Counted from the stretch's first letter, positions 1 to 8,023 are shown. The stretch: 42,696 nucleotides of DNA from HGM04593 sp045613945 (GCA_045613945.1 JAZLBZ010000077.1:1-42696); one strand, 5' to 3'. Notes: generated from the letters alone by a model not told the origin. Numbers and translations are program-made.

Positions 1-76
1 GTAATGGAATGTTGTCAAGGATCTATCGTCGCTATCGCTCGCATTGCGTTACCGCGTTGCTTGCCGAAAGCGAGTG

Positions 77-107
77 CAAAGGTAAGGCAAATTTTGAAAC
101 TGACAAA
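77..107 (-). promoter_or_regulatory. Strong leftward promoter and leader of a gene outside the window
   Basis: Read on the minus strand, TTTG (104-107) is followed by 19 bases and TACCTTTG (77-84), a full match to the Bacteroidetes housekeeping promoter. Transcription would start near 70 and run off the left edge. The G+C-rich leader (about 70 down to 1) contains no start codon in a clear context and resembles the untranslated leader of a stable RNA operon. That it serves an rRNA operon is inference. Confidence 0.6.
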
Positions 108-463
108 CAAATTGAGAAGTTTTTTGTTAAAAATGCGAGAAAAAATTAATCACGCACCAAAAACTGCGCAATTATATTAAATTCTTGCCAAAACTATTAA
201 AAAACCACCCTTTCACAAGGGATTATTTGTTTGCAAAAATTTCACCGCCGAACATTAAAGTTGCAGACGTTTGCTGTACTCTTGCCTGGCTAAGGTATGC
301 ACTTTTTTATTACAAACAAAACTTTCCTCTCTTTTTTTGCGAAAAAATAGAAAATATTTCATTTTTATCAAAAACCGGCCAGTTTTTAAAGCAACGGAAA
401 AAAGAAAAAGGGAAAAGGGCTGCAAAACAACACCACCTCCAATAAGAGCAAAGGCAATATCAC
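108..463. other. A+T-rich intergenic stretch with no gene recognised
   Basis: This stretch holds only short open frames with low-complexity translations and no start context. A small hairpin (CCCTT-tcac-AAGGG, near 213-226) and a near-palindrome around 370-387 are the only structures I see. It separates the left-edge promoter from the 3' end of btuG. Confidence 0.5.
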
Positions 464-495
464 AAAAAGGGCGAACACACCGGTTCGCCCCTACA
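464..495 (-). terminator. Hairpin downstream of btuG, terminator or REP-like element
   Basis: The arms GGGCGAAC (469-476) and GTTCGCCC (483-490) form an 8 bp stem with a 6-base loop. On the minus strand it is followed by TTTTTG, so it could end the btuB-btuG transcript about 80 bases after the btuG stop. The GTAGGGGCGAAC...GTTCGCCC form also resembles dispersed palindromic repeats seen in gut bacteria, so it may be a repeat rather than a dedicated terminator. Confidence 0.55.
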
Positions 496-576
496 GCAAA
501 TAACAATCTTCGGCCATATATAATATATAAGGTCTGTGCCCGCAGATGGCGTTTGCATCCACACAAATTGAAAGCA

Positions 577-1632
577 TCACTCCAGCACCACCGCCTTCAC
601 CGGGTTCAAGCCCGACGGAACTTTACAAACGAGCATGCCATCAGTATCGTACAAATAGGTGTCGCCATCGTTTATATAATCGGACGAAGTCACACAAACA
701 TAATTACCCGCAGCACACACCTTATAAGGAGAGGGCAAGAAAGAATCCTTTATCCAGGGAGAATCGACCGAACCGTCGGCAATATTATACGAAAGATAGG
801 TTACAGTAGCATTCCTGTTGGCATCATACTGCGAGAAGAAACCATAGAGACAGCCGGCACTGTAGCAGAATTCTGTCATGTTAGAGCACTCCTCAACAAC
901 TGCAACGTCACCGCCTGGCGAGATGTACTGCAATGTGCTTGGGATATTATAATAATTTCCATAGGATGCCACATACACACCATCCTCACAAGAGACTACT
1001 ATCGCAGGGTTACAAACCACTTCAATTTTCTCAACCTCGGCAAAAGCATCAAGGTCAACAACCGAGACCGTCTTGTCATATCCAACTGCCGTATTGTAAT
1101 CCATACCACCAGAGTTTGCAACATAGAGAGAGCCGCCATACACCGCCAGTTGCTCAGGATTACGGCCAACGGGAGCAATTGCATCAACCTCGAGCGAAGC
1201 TGTATCTATGCGAGCCACATTACCATCGTAGTATGTCACATACACCTTGTCGGCATGAGCGGCAAGATAACGAGGCTGCCCCTCACACTTTATCTGCTTG
1301 ATTGACTTAGCATCGAGCGAAGTGATTTCAATGGTAGACTCACCCGAAACGGCAATATACATCATAGAGCCATGAACCAGCATATCATTTGCTGTACTTC
1401 CAAGACCACGACCATTCTGCAACTCGAAATAGCCCTGAACAGCCTGACCGGTTGCAAGGTCGTACTTTGTAAGCGAGGAGTTGCTGCTCTGCCAGTCGCC
1501 CGAGTTGAGCACATAACAAACAGCAGCAGAATCACCACCCTGCGGAGGTGTGGGAGCATCGCTTACATTTTCACAAGCGGCAAACGCAACCGTCAAACTC
1601 AAAAAGAGAACTTTCTTAACTAGACTTTTCAT
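577..1632 (-). CDS. btuG: BtuG-like surface lipoprotein, cobalamin-binding beta-propeller
   Basis: A 351-residue lipoprotein. The signal peptide ends in a lipobox FAAC with Cys20, followed by an acidic, proline-rich linker of the kind found on surface-exposed Bacteroides lipoproteins. The remainder is a YncE/DUF5074-type beta-propeller of repeated short strands such as DKVYVTYYDGNVARID and GSLYVANSGG. In Bacteroides, BtuG is an extracellular protein that binds vitamin B12 very tightly and passes it to BtuB. Here the gene starts 25 bases after the btuB stop and shares its riboswitch-controlled transcript, which is the main reason for choosing BtuG over a generic propeller lipoprotein. Cobalamin-binding residues were not assigned. 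Length and position fit; family is fairly sure, exact ligand is inferred from context. Confidence 0.85.
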   Translation of the reverse strand: MKSLVKKVLFLSLTVAFAACENVSDAPTPPQGGDSAAVCYVLNSGDWQSSNSSLTKYDLATGQAVQGYFELQNGRGLGSTANDMLVHGSMMYIAVSGESTIEITSLDAKSIKQIKCEGQPRYLAAHADKVYVTYYDGNVARIDTASLEVDAIAPVGRNPEQLAVYGGSLYVANSGGMDYNTAVGYDKTVSVVDLDAFAEVEKIEVVCNPAIVVSCEDGVYVASYGNYYNIPSTLQYISPGGDVAVVEECSNMTEFCYSAGCLYGFFSQYDANRNATVTYLSYNIADGSVDSPWIKDSFLPSPYKVCAAGNYVCVTSSDYINDGDTYLYDTDGMLVCKVPSGLNPVKAVVLE

Positions 1633-1657
1633 AAGTTTATAAATTAATGGTTAGGAA

Positions 1658-3634
1658 TCAAAAGTCGACACGTGCCGAGAGCCTCCACTGGAATCCCGGC
1701 ATGGGATAGTTCTTTATAACCTCGTACTGTTCACCCGCAACATTCAGCAATTCTGCCTGCATACGCAGCACCACTCCACTAAAAGAGAAACTGCGGTTTA
1801 ACGAGAAACTATGCTCAAGATACCCATGCATACGATTCCTTGCCGTATTCTGGGGAAGCATATATCGCTCACCAACAGCAGAAAGCAGGTATGACACATT
1901 GACAATAGGATTCTCCACCGACATAGTCAAGGCACCGGAGTGACGAGGTGTGTAAGGTAACTGGTGGCGATAGTTCTTTGCAGCAACATCTGTTACATCA
2001 ACAGCATACTGGAAAGAATAATTTGCATCAAGAATAAGCGCCAAATTGCTTGCAAAGGCCAGACGCAGCGATACCGAAGCGTCGGCGCCCCAGATATCAG
2101 CCTCGCCAAAATTCATCATTCGCCACACATACATTGTGGGCAAGGCAACAATCTTGTCGCGCACATTATTATAATAGCCATCGGCAGTCAAGGTCAGGTT
2201 ACGGAAGACACCACCACCATTCAGATACAGGGTCGCACCCACATTGCACTGCGTCGCCTTCTCGGGCTTTAGGCCCACATTCCCAAGACGCAAATAATAC
2301 AAGTCGGCAAACGTTGGCACACGACAAGCATCCTTGACCGAGGCACGCAAATGAAGGAGGTTATTATCAAAGGGAGAAACCACAACACCCAACGAAGGAG
2401 AGAGACGGAAGAGCGAAGGCATCCCACCGCCACCCCGAACCTCATCGACAATTGAGGTTGCCAACAAAGACGCCGAGAATTTGAGACGGCAAAGTTCATA
2501 TTCGGCAGCAGCAGCCACCCACGACGAGAAGCGGCGCGGCGCCTTGCAATTCTCAAAATTATTATCAAGCGTGGTATATGCAGCATCTGCAGCCAGTGTG
2601 AGATGAAAATTCGGCAAAGGCCTGCCCCCCGCCGCCAAAGAGGCATAGCACTCGTTCTGAATGTTCACATCCACCTGCTCGCCCGCAGCATAGTTTGCAC
2701 TTATCTCACGATAACGGGAAAAATTATAGTCGTACTTAAAGAGTGCCTGCAGTTTCCACGAGCCACCCAGCGCACATGCATATTTCGCCTGAGCAAAAGC
2801 ATTCCTGTTCCACAGGCGTTCACGATTCTCCTTATTATAGAGATTTACTGCACCCGGCAAGCCACGCTCCGAGGAGTAGTAATAGAGTTTCGCATCAAGA
2901 CTGCCGCCACCAAGCCGAACGTCGGCATTAGCCTCAAGAGCAAGCGCATCTATGTCACCGTCGCGACGCTTCTCGCGCGTTTCAAGCCCCGCATTGACAA
3001 GAGTAAAAGGATACATTCCATCACTGCGGAAGTAATCGCCATTAAAGGCAAGCCCCCACTCCCCCGCAGGCTTGTAACGATGATAGAAAGAGGCGCCGGC
3101 ATAGCCAAAGGCACCACCCTTTACCCCGACATTTGTCATTGTCTCACAATGAGAAAGAGTACGCAACGCCAAGAGTGACGCCGCCGAATATTCGCGAGCG
3201 CTACGCAAGGTGCCATCACCGCCAAGCCCCACAGCAAGCGTAACCGCTGAGAGATTATTCAAGGGAAAGCGGCCCAAGTCCACAACTCCGCTCTGGGCGT
3301 CACTGACAAGCACCCCGTCATAACTGACCGCCGTATGCTTCGCCCCCATTCCACGCACGGAAACAGTCTTGAGACCACCCACGCCACCATAATCGCGCAC
3401 ATTGACACCCGACATGTACTTGAGGACATCCGCCACGCCTGCATACCCCAATCGCTCAATATCCCCACGCTGCACCTGTTGCAATGGAACGGGTGATGTC
3501 ACCGCCACAGGCAACACCACCTCTACAGCATCAACCTCGGGAAGAAGATACTGCAACGAATCAAGTTCTTGCGCCGACACCCCAAAGGCGAACAGCCACA
3601 AGCACACAAAAAGGGCATAAAAGTTCCGTAACAT
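1658..3634 (-). CDS. btuB: TonB-dependent vitamin B12 receptor BtuB
   Basis: An outer-membrane TonB-dependent receptor of 658 residues. After a signal peptide (about residues 1-21, ending FGVSAQ) come a plug domain (roughly 45-150, with GVNVRDYGG and a VSVRGMGAKHTAVSYDG stretch) and a long series of amphipathic barrel strands ending in the usual C-terminal Phe (ARVDF). It takes up cobalamin using TonB energy. A cobalamin riboswitch lies directly upstream and btuG directly downstream, which identifies the substrate. The frame stays open upstream to 3718, but that ATG lies inside the riboswitch; the ATG at 3634 starts a proper signal peptide and is preferred. It is close in size to other cobalamin receptors and has no carboxypeptidase-like N-terminal extension of the SusC type. 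Confidence 0.92.
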   Translation of the reverse strand: MLRNFYALFVCLWLFAFGVSAQELDSLQYLLPEVDAVEVVLPVAVTSPVPLQQVQRGDIERLGYAGVADVLKYMSGVNVRDYGGVGGLKTVSVRGMGAKHTAVSYDGVLVSDAQSGVVDLGRFPLNNLSAVTLAVGLGGDGTLRSAREYSAASLLALRTLSHCETMTNVGVKGGAFGYAGASFYHRYKPAGEWGLAFNGDYFRSDGMYPFTLVNAGLETREKRRDGDIDALALEANADVRLGGGSLDAKLYYYSSERGLPGAVNLYNKENRERLWNRNAFAQAKYACALGGSWKLQALFKYDYNFSRYREISANYAAGEQVDVNIQNECYASLAAGGRPLPNFHLTLAADAAYTTLDNNFENCKAPRRFSSWVAAAAEYELCRLKFSASLLATSIVDEVRGGGGMPSLFRLSPSLGVVVSPFDNNLLHLRASVKDACRVPTFADLYYLRLGNVGLKPEKATQCNVGATLYLNGGGVFRNLTLTADGYYNNVRDKIVALPTMYVWRMMNFGEADIWGADASVSLRLAFASNLALILDANYSFQYAVDVTDVAAKNYRHQLPYTPRHSGALTMSVENPIVNVSYLLSAVGERYMLPQNTARNRMHGYLEHSFSLNRSFSFSGVVLRMQAELLNVAGEQYEVIKNYPMPGFQWRLSARVDF

Positions 3635-3647
3635 AAACAAATTTATA

Positions 3648-3668
3648 GAAACCCTTACCCGGGGTTTG
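3648..3668 (-). promoter_or_regulatory. Hairpin between riboswitch and btuB start, possible expression platform
   Basis: AAACCC and GGGTTT (3662-3667 and 3649-3654) form a stem around a 7-base loop, between the riboswitch B12 box and the btuB ATG at 3634. No U-run follows, so translational control or an interaction with the aptamer is more likely than termination. Its role is inferred from position only. Confidence 0.45.
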
Positions 3669-3684
3669 TATAAAACATAATGAA

Positions 3685-3850
3685 TAAGGCAGGTTTTCTG
3701 ACTTGTCCACCCAAGCACCTTCCCACTCCCAAAAGGAGCAGTGGCTATTTGACCACTTGGGCATCAACGGACTCACAGCTACGGGTATAGTTCCGGACTT
3801 TAACCGGATTCCCTTTTACTAACCGGCACTGCAGAGCAGCGGTTACACCA
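3685..3850 (-). ncRNA. Cobalamin riboswitch
   Basis: Reading the minus strand, all the hallmark pieces occur in order: GGGAATCCGGT (3803-3813), TCCGGAACT, CCCGTAGCTGTGAG, GCCACTG (3739-3745), GGGAAGGTG, and the B12 box AGTCAGAAAACCTGCC (about 3688-3703). It lies in the leader of btuB and should lower btuB-btuG expression when adenosylcobalamin or a related cobalamin is abundant. The boundaries of the outer stem are approximate. Confidence 0.95.
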
Positions 3851-3861
3851 TTATCCAAGCG

Positions 3862-3892
3862 CGAAGATAAGAATTTTATTTGCAAAAGACAA
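3862..3892 (-). promoter_or_regulatory. Promoter of the btuB-btuG riboswitch transcript
   Basis: On the minus strand TTGT (3889-3892), 19 bases, TATCTTCG (3862-3869). This is a slightly degenerate Bacteroidetes promoter placed so that transcription starts just upstream of the riboswitch aptamer. Confidence 0.6.
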
Positions 3893-3912
3893 CAACGCCA
3901 CGCAAAATAGCA

Positions 3913-3949
3913 CAAAAAAAATGGCGACACCAGCAAAAGTGTCGCCATC
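3913..3949 (-). terminator. Terminator of the rpsF-rpsR-rplI operon
   Basis: ATGGCGACAC (3921-3930) pairs perfectly with GTGTCGCCAT (3939-3948) around an 8-base loop. On the minus strand the stem is followed by a run of seven T. It lies just after the rplI stop and just before the btuB promoter. Confidence 0.9.
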
Positions 3950-3970
3950 TATTGTATTCTAAAACTAAAA

Positions 3971-4417
3971 TTATTCAGCCTCTGCAACTACTGTGAAAGG
4001 AACCTTAACGGTAACCTCTTTGTGCAACTTAACAGTAGCCTCGTAAGAACCAATCTCCTTAACAGCAGAAACTACGATAATCTTGCGGTCGATCTCGAGA
4101 CCGAGCTTTGCGAGTTCCTCAGCAATCTGGATAGCACCTACTGAACCGTAAACAGCACCGGTAGCGCTTACCTTTGTAGCGATTGTCAAAGAAACGCCCT
4201 CGAACTTAGCAGCAAGAGCCTCAGCGTCAGCCTTAATCTTAGCCAACTTGTGAGCGCGCTGGCGCAAGTTCTCAGCAAGCACCTTCTTTGCAGACTCGCT
4301 TGCGATGACAGCCTTGCCTGTAGGAATCAAATAATTACGGCCATAACCGTCCTTTACCTTAACGATATCGTCTTTGTAACCCAAGTTGATTACATCTTCT
4401 TTCAAAATAAGCTCCAT
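3971..4417 (-). CDS. rplI: 50S ribosomal protein L9
   Basis: At 148 residues this is the normal length for L9. The N-terminal domain begins MELILKEDVINLGYKDDIV and contains GYGRNYLIPTGKA, the typical rRNA-binding signature. A long connecting helix (about 45-75) is followed by the C-terminal domain with GAVYGSVGAIQIA, ending near residue 148. L9 binds domain V of 23S rRNA near the L1 stalk. It is the last gene of the conserved rpsF-rpsR-rplI operon, 15 bases after rpsR, and is followed by a strong terminator. Confidence 0.97.
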   Translation of the reverse strand: MELILKEDVINLGYKDDIVKVKDGYGRNYLIPTGKAVIASESAKKVLAENLRQRAHKLAKIKADAEALAAKFEGVSLTIATKVSATGAVYGSVGAIQIAEELAKLGLEIDRKIIVVSAVKEIGSYEATVKLHKEVTVKVPFTVVAEAE

Positions 4418-4432
4418 AATTATTTCCTCCTA

Positions 4433-4702
4433 TTATTTCATCATATCAGTAACAAAAGGCAGCAAAGCCAAGTGACGTGCACGCTTAACAGCCTGTGCAA
4501 TACGACGCTGGAACTTCAATGAAGTACCGGTGATGCGACGTGGGAGAAGTTTACCCTGCTCGTTCAAGAACTTCTTCAAGAACTCGGGATCCTTGTAGTC
4601 GATATACTTAATACCGTTCTTCTTGAAACGGCAATATTTCTTCTTCTTGACATCCACTGTAGGAGGAGTCAAATATCTGATTTCTGAAGGTGTCTGTGCC
4701 AT
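4433..4702 (-). CDS. rpsR: 30S ribosomal protein S18
   Basis: An 89-residue basic protein with the S18 core: KKKYCRFKKNGIKYIDYKD, then FLNEQGKLLPRRITGT and RRIAQAVKRARHLALLPF. S18 sits on the platform of the 30S subunit and forms a dimer with S6, whose gene ends only 2 bases upstream; that tight spacing suggests coupled synthesis. The length is normal and nothing unusual is seen. Confidence 0.97.
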   Translation of the reverse strand: MAQTPSEIRYLTPPTVDVKKKKYCRFKKNGIKYIDYKDPEFLKKFLNEQGKLLPRRITGTSLKFQRRIAQAVKRARHLALLPFVTDMMK

Positions 4703-4704
4703 AA

Positions 4705-5046
4705 TTAGTTCTCCTTATTACCTTTTAAATTTCTTCTCTTGGCAGCATACTCTGCAGCATACTTGTCCAACTTAACTACCAATGAGCGAATAACGCGCTC
4801 GTCGCGACGGTACTGCAACTCTAACTTAGAAATAACCTTAGGCTCTGCGTTGAACTCGAACATTACATAGAAGCCAGTGGTCTTCTTCTCAATGGGGTAA
4901 GCAAGTTTCTTAAGTCCCCAGTTCTCCTCATTGACAATCTCAGCACCTTCAGCAGTGAGAATGCCCTTGAATTTCTCTACCGCTTCCTTCATCTGAGCAT
5001 CAGACAAAACGGGAGTCAAAATGAAAACGGTCTCGTATTGATTCAT
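4705..5046 (-). CDS. rpsF: 30S ribosomal protein S6
   Basis: A 113-residue S6 protein starting MNQYETVFILTPVLSDAQ, with the typical NWGLKKLAYPIEKKTTGFY segment and a C-terminal RDERVIRSLVVKLDKYA. S6 is a single ferredoxin-like domain that pairs with S18. It is the first gene of the ribosomal operon, with a good promoter about 50 bases upstream. In several bacteria the S6:S18 complex represses its own leader; I do not see the described leader motif clearly here. Confidence 0.97.
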   Translation of the reverse strand: MNQYETVFILTPVLSDAQMKEAVEKFKGILTAEGAEIVNEENWGLKKLAYPIEKKTTGFYVMFEFNAEPKVISKLELQYRRDERVIRSLVVKLDKYAAEYAAKRRNLKGNKEN

Positions 5047-5094
5047 TTTTAATTAATAAATTGGTTAAACAATCGTTTTTACTAAACGCGGGTG

Positions 5095-5124
5095 CAAAGA
5101 TATACAATTTTTCTTAAACACAAA
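5095..5124 (-). promoter_or_regulatory. Promoter of the rpsF operon
   Basis: On the minus strand TTTG (5121-5124), 18 bases, TATCTTTG (5095-5102): a near-ideal Bacteroidetes promoter, giving a leader of about 45 bases before the rpsF ATG. Confidence 0.8.
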
Positions 5125-5162
5125 AGACATTAGACATCTTTTTGCCCAAACAACCACAAATC

Positions 5163-5206
5163 AAGGCCATTTACAAACTATTTACACGCAATGGCCTTTA
5201 TTTTTC
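5163..5206 (+). terminator. Orphan hairpin with T-rich tail between divergent genes
   Basis: AAGGCCAT (5163-5170) pairs with ATGGCCTT (5191-5198) across a 20-base loop and is followed by TTTATTTTTC on the plus strand. No plus-strand gene lies upstream, so it could end a short RNA, attenuate the small gene at 5281, or be a chance repeat. Confidence 0.35.
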
Positions 5207-5280
5207 ATTAAAAAATTTCGTTCTCTTAATATTTATGTGTTTCTTTGCAAAAGGAATATAACAAAAAACAACATAGCACT

Positions 5281-5475
5281 ATGGCAAAAAAAATTCAACT
5301 CATTGGATTCATTCTCATTATCATTGGCGCCATCCTCATCTCATTGAGCATGACACTGGCGTGGAACAACTACAACTTCATAACCTTTGGTTCTGTTGCC
5401 TTGATTATCATCGGCCTTATAACATACGTGTTTGCGGGCAAGAAGGGCATCAACGACAACATCACTAAGGAATAA
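5281..5475 (+). CDS. Small two-helix membrane protein, function unknown
   Basis: A 64-residue protein starting MAKKIQLIG. It has two predicted membrane helices, about residues 6-26 (GFILIIIGAILISLSMTLAW) and 34-51 (FGSVALIIIGLITYVFAG), joined by a short polar turn, with a lysine-rich N-terminus and a charged C-terminal tail. The frame is open 36 bases further upstream, but this ATG fits the expected membrane-protein N-terminus. It stands alone between the divergent rpsF operon and the convergent rprXY pair and ends at a shared terminator. Small membrane proteins of this shape are common in Bacteroidales and are mostly uncharacterised. I do not recognise a named family. Confidence 0.75.
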   Translation: MAKKIQLIGFILIIIGAILISLSMTLAWNNYNFITFGSVALIIIGLITYVFAGKKGINDNITKE

Positions 5476-5504
5476 GGAGATTTATCCAATTGACAACTCA
5501 AAAT

Positions 5505-5535
5505 AAAAAAGCACCCGCATGCGGGTGCTTTTTTA
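5505..5535. terminator. Bidirectional terminator
   Basis: AAAAAAGCACCCGC and GCGGGTGCTTTTTT form a perfect palindromic stem with A/T runs on both sides. It can end the small plus-strand gene and the minus-strand rprX-rprY transcript. Confidence 0.93.
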
Positions 5536-5555
5536 TTTTAGACATGACTCTATGC

Positions 5556-6257
5556 TCAAGCCTCGGCATCGGGCGCAATGAGTTTATATCCTTTGCCGTG
5601 TATATTGATAATCTCAATATTAGGATCGGCCTTCAAGTGCTTGCGCAACTTGGTAATATAGACATCCATGCTGCGTGCATTGAAATAGTTATCATCGGTC
5701 CACACAGTCTTGAGAGCGTAGTCACGCTGCAGAATCTCGTTGCGATGTGCACACAGCAGGCTCAGGAGTTCCGACTCCTTTGTTGTCAGTTTTGTCTGCT
5801 GGTCATCAATGGCAAGCACCTGTTTCTGTGTATCGAACTGAAAACGTCCAATCTTGTACAGCGCATTCTCCTTGTTCTTCTTGCCACACACGCGACGCAG
5901 CACTGTCTCAATGCGCACCACAAGCACCTCCATGCTGAAAGGCTTTGTAATATAGTCATCGGCACCAATCTTGAATCCTTCAAGAATATCCTCGTTCAAG
6001 GACTTTGCGGTAAGGAATATGATAGGGATTTCAGGGTCTACAGAGCGAATCTCCTGCGCCAGAGTAAATCCATCCTTAATAGGCATCATCACATCAAGCA
6101 CGCATAGGTCGAACTTACCTTTCAAAAAAGCCTTATAACCGGCATCACCATCGGGGCACAGTTCGGCATAATACCCTTTTGCCTGGAGATATTCACGCAA
6201 AAGCATACCCAGATTCTCGTCATCCTCGCATAGCAAAATTCTCTGTTTCTCTTCCAT
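5556..6257 (-). CDS. rprY: OmpR-type response regulator RprY
   Basis: A 233-residue response regulator. The receiver domain (about 5-118) has the acidic pair EDDE near residue 11, the phosphoacceptor Asp55 in VLDVMMP, a Thr/Lys pair in FLTAK and ADDYITKPF. A winged-helix DNA-binding domain (about 135-230) includes KLTTKESELL and RSMDVYITKLRKHL. The sequence closely matches what I recall of B. fragilis RprY, reported to act in redox and oxidative-stress regulation. It starts 7 bases after the stop of the sensor gene rprX, so the two are co-transcribed. It is unusual only in being second in the pair, which is normal for this family. Confidence 0.93.
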   Translation of the reverse strand: MEEKQRILLCEDDENLGMLLREYLQAKGYYAELCPDGDAGYKAFLKGKFDLCVLDVMMPIKDGFTLAQEIRSVDPEIPIIFLTAKSLNEDILEGFKIGADDYITKPFSMEVLVVRIETVLRRVCGKKNKENALYKIGRFQFDTQKQVLAIDDQQTKLTTKESELLSLLCAHRNEILQRDYALKTVWTDDNYFNARSMDVYITKLRKHLKADPNIEIINIHGKGYKLIAPDAEA

Positions 6258-6264
6258 AATAAAA

Positions 6265-7803
6265 TTATTTTAAAGGTAATACAATTACAAATGTTGTTCC
6301 CACACCGCTCTCACTCTCGGCATGTATTGTTCCGCGATGCGCCCTGACAATCTGCTTGACATAGGCCAGGCCAAGACCAAAGCCCTTCACATTGTGGACA
6401 TTGCCGGTGTGCACGCGATAGAATCTCTCGAATATTTTCTTCAAATGCTCCTTTTTCATTCCAATGCCATTATCCTTGACAGACATCATGAACTTTCCGC
6501 TTGCATTCCACGTACGGATTTCGAGTTCAATGGGCACCTCCTGACGCCTGTACTTGACAGCATTATCCAACAGATTGAAGACAACGTTGGTAAAATGCAT
6601 CTCGTCGGCACATATATAAGGGTCTGTTGCCTCAAGCACAGTCTTTATTGCTCCACCACCCTGGCTCACCTTCACTGCGAAAGTGTTCACGATACCCGAA
6701 ATGAGTTCATTGGCATCAAGTTCCTTCATGTTAAGGGCCGCTGTGTTCTTGTCGTCGAACATTGACATCTGCAACACCCTGTCAACCTGAAAACGCAGGC
6801 GCTTGGTCTCGCTGGATATAACCCCCGACAGGCGTTGGAACATCTCGGGCGACTTTGCCACGCTCTCATCCTGCAGCATCTGCGCCGCAAGCGAGATTGA
6901 CGAGATAGGCGTCTTGAACTCGTGGGTCATATTATTGACAAAATCATTCTTCATCTTTGTCATCCTCTTATGCCTTACCGCCATATACAAAGTGAACACA
7001 AATGTTATCAACAAAACAAAAGTGAACAGCAGTGACGGTAGCATAAATTTAACCGAACCATATATAAATTTGTTCAATGCCGATTTGGGGAAACAAAGTT
7101 CCAGCATCGCCGCACGCACAGGATTGTCATTCACAAACAACGGTTGCCTGATTATCTTGCCGCAATCATCGCCAATACTGCTGTATACAGTATCGCGTCC
7201 ATTGTGGTCGAGTACCCTTATTCCAAAAGGCATGTCTACCCCATTGTCGTGCAGTTCGGCAGCAACATACTCCTCAAGTCCCTTAAAATCATCAATCCTG
7301 CTTTGCAGAGGCTTGGTACCGGCATTTTCGAGCATGTGAAAAATAACCTCATCAAGGACATCGCGCTGATACTTCGCCCTCATCTTGAGCACATCGTGCT
7401 GCAGCCTCTGCGCCTCCTCGACCGTGAGCGCCTTGCTCAAATCCTTGATAAAGAAATCCTCGTCGAGATGATGATGGTTCTTTGGCACCGCCGTGTTTAC
7501 TGTAATTGTAGATACAACACCGCCATTGCTGGTAGATGTGGTATAACTGCGAACAACCATAGGATTTCCACCAACAAAACTACCTCTCTTTATATAGCCA
7601 CTGTTATCCTCGGTCAAATACTTTCGCACCTCATCCATCTCCAATTTGTGCGCCACCTGGTTAAGGCTTCTGTGCGCACCTTCATAGAAATGATTCTGGC
7701 GTATGGTAACAAGCGTTTCAATATATGTAACCTGCAAATAGAGCAAGGCTACAAAACAAACACCCATTACAATGGCAACTGCACTGATAGTCATCTTTTT
7801 CAT
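6265..7803 (-). CDS. rprX: Sensor histidine kinase RprX
   Basis: A 512-residue membrane sensor kinase. TM1 (about 5-27) and TM2 (about 252-275) flank a periplasmic domain of roughly 220 residues with no family I can name. The dimerisation/phosphoacceptor region has His294 in MTHEFKTP, followed by the ATPase domain with N box (VVFNLLDNAVKYR), G1 (DNGIGM), F box (FERFYRV) and G2 (GFGLGLAYVK). It phosphorylates RprY, encoded 7 bases downstream. The frame opens with a GTG six codons upstream, but the ATG at 7803 directly precedes a typical membrane N-terminus and is preferred. A TATATTTG box lies only a few bases upstream of this ATG, so a very short leader is possible. Confidence 0.93.
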   Translation of the reverse strand: MKKMTISAVAIVMGVCFVALLYLQVTYIETLVTIRQNHFYEGAHRSLNQVAHKLEMDEVRKYLTEDNSGYIKRGSFVGGNPMVVRSYTTSTSNGGVVSTITVNTAVPKNHHHLDEDFFIKDLSKALTVEEAQRLQHDVLKMRAKYQRDVLDEVIFHMLENAGTKPLQSRIDDFKGLEEYVAAELHDNGVDMPFGIRVLDHNGRDTVYSSIGDDCGKIIRQPLFVNDNPVRAAMLELCFPKSALNKFIYGSVKFMLPSLLFTFVLLITFVFTLYMAVRHKRMTKMKNDFVNNMTHEFKTPISSISLAAQMLQDESVAKSPEMFQRLSGVISSETKRLRFQVDRVLQMSMFDDKNTAALNMKELDANELISGIVNTFAVKVSQGGGAIKTVLEATDPYICADEMHFTNVVFNLLDNAVKYRRQEVPIELEIRTWNASGKFMMSVKDNGIGMKKEHLKKIFERFYRVHTGNVHNVKGFGLGLAYVKQIVRAHRGTIHAESESGVGTTFVIVLPLK

Positions 7804-7954
7804 ATCACAAATATAATCCACTCATTTTAACTTACCCAAAACAAGTCACAACTAAATAAACTCATTTTTTATTAATTAACATTTTCAATGCTCTTATTTA
7901 TTTTTTTAACAACTAATATCATCACCAATAAATACAAAATGCTAAAAACAGGAG

Positions 7955-8003
7955 TTTTTTAACAAAACAACAGGAGAAGGATGGGCCATCCCATCCTTCT
8001 CCT
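7955..8003 (-). terminator. Terminator of fusA2
   Basis: AGGAGAAGGATGGG (7972-7985) pairs perfectly with CCCATCCTTCTCCT (7990-8003) around a 4-base loop, a 14 bp stem. On the minus strand it is followed by a T-rich stretch (TTGTTTTGTT). It ends the fusA2 transcript before rprX. Confidence 0.88.
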
Positions 8004-8023
8004 CAACTATCAAACCGGCAAGG

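Noticed and set aside
271..1305. 344-codon open frame on the plus strand opposite btuG
   Set aside because: Its translation is basic, with no domain or plausible start, and it is fully antisense to a well-supported lipoprotein gene; a codon-usage shadow.
3634..3718. Longer btuB reading frame starting at 3718
   Set aside because: The ATG lies inside the cobalamin riboswitch and the extra residues precede a complete signal peptide.
7144..7830. 228-codon plus-strand frame opposite rprX
   Set aside because: Antisense to a complete histidine kinase and without recognisable features.
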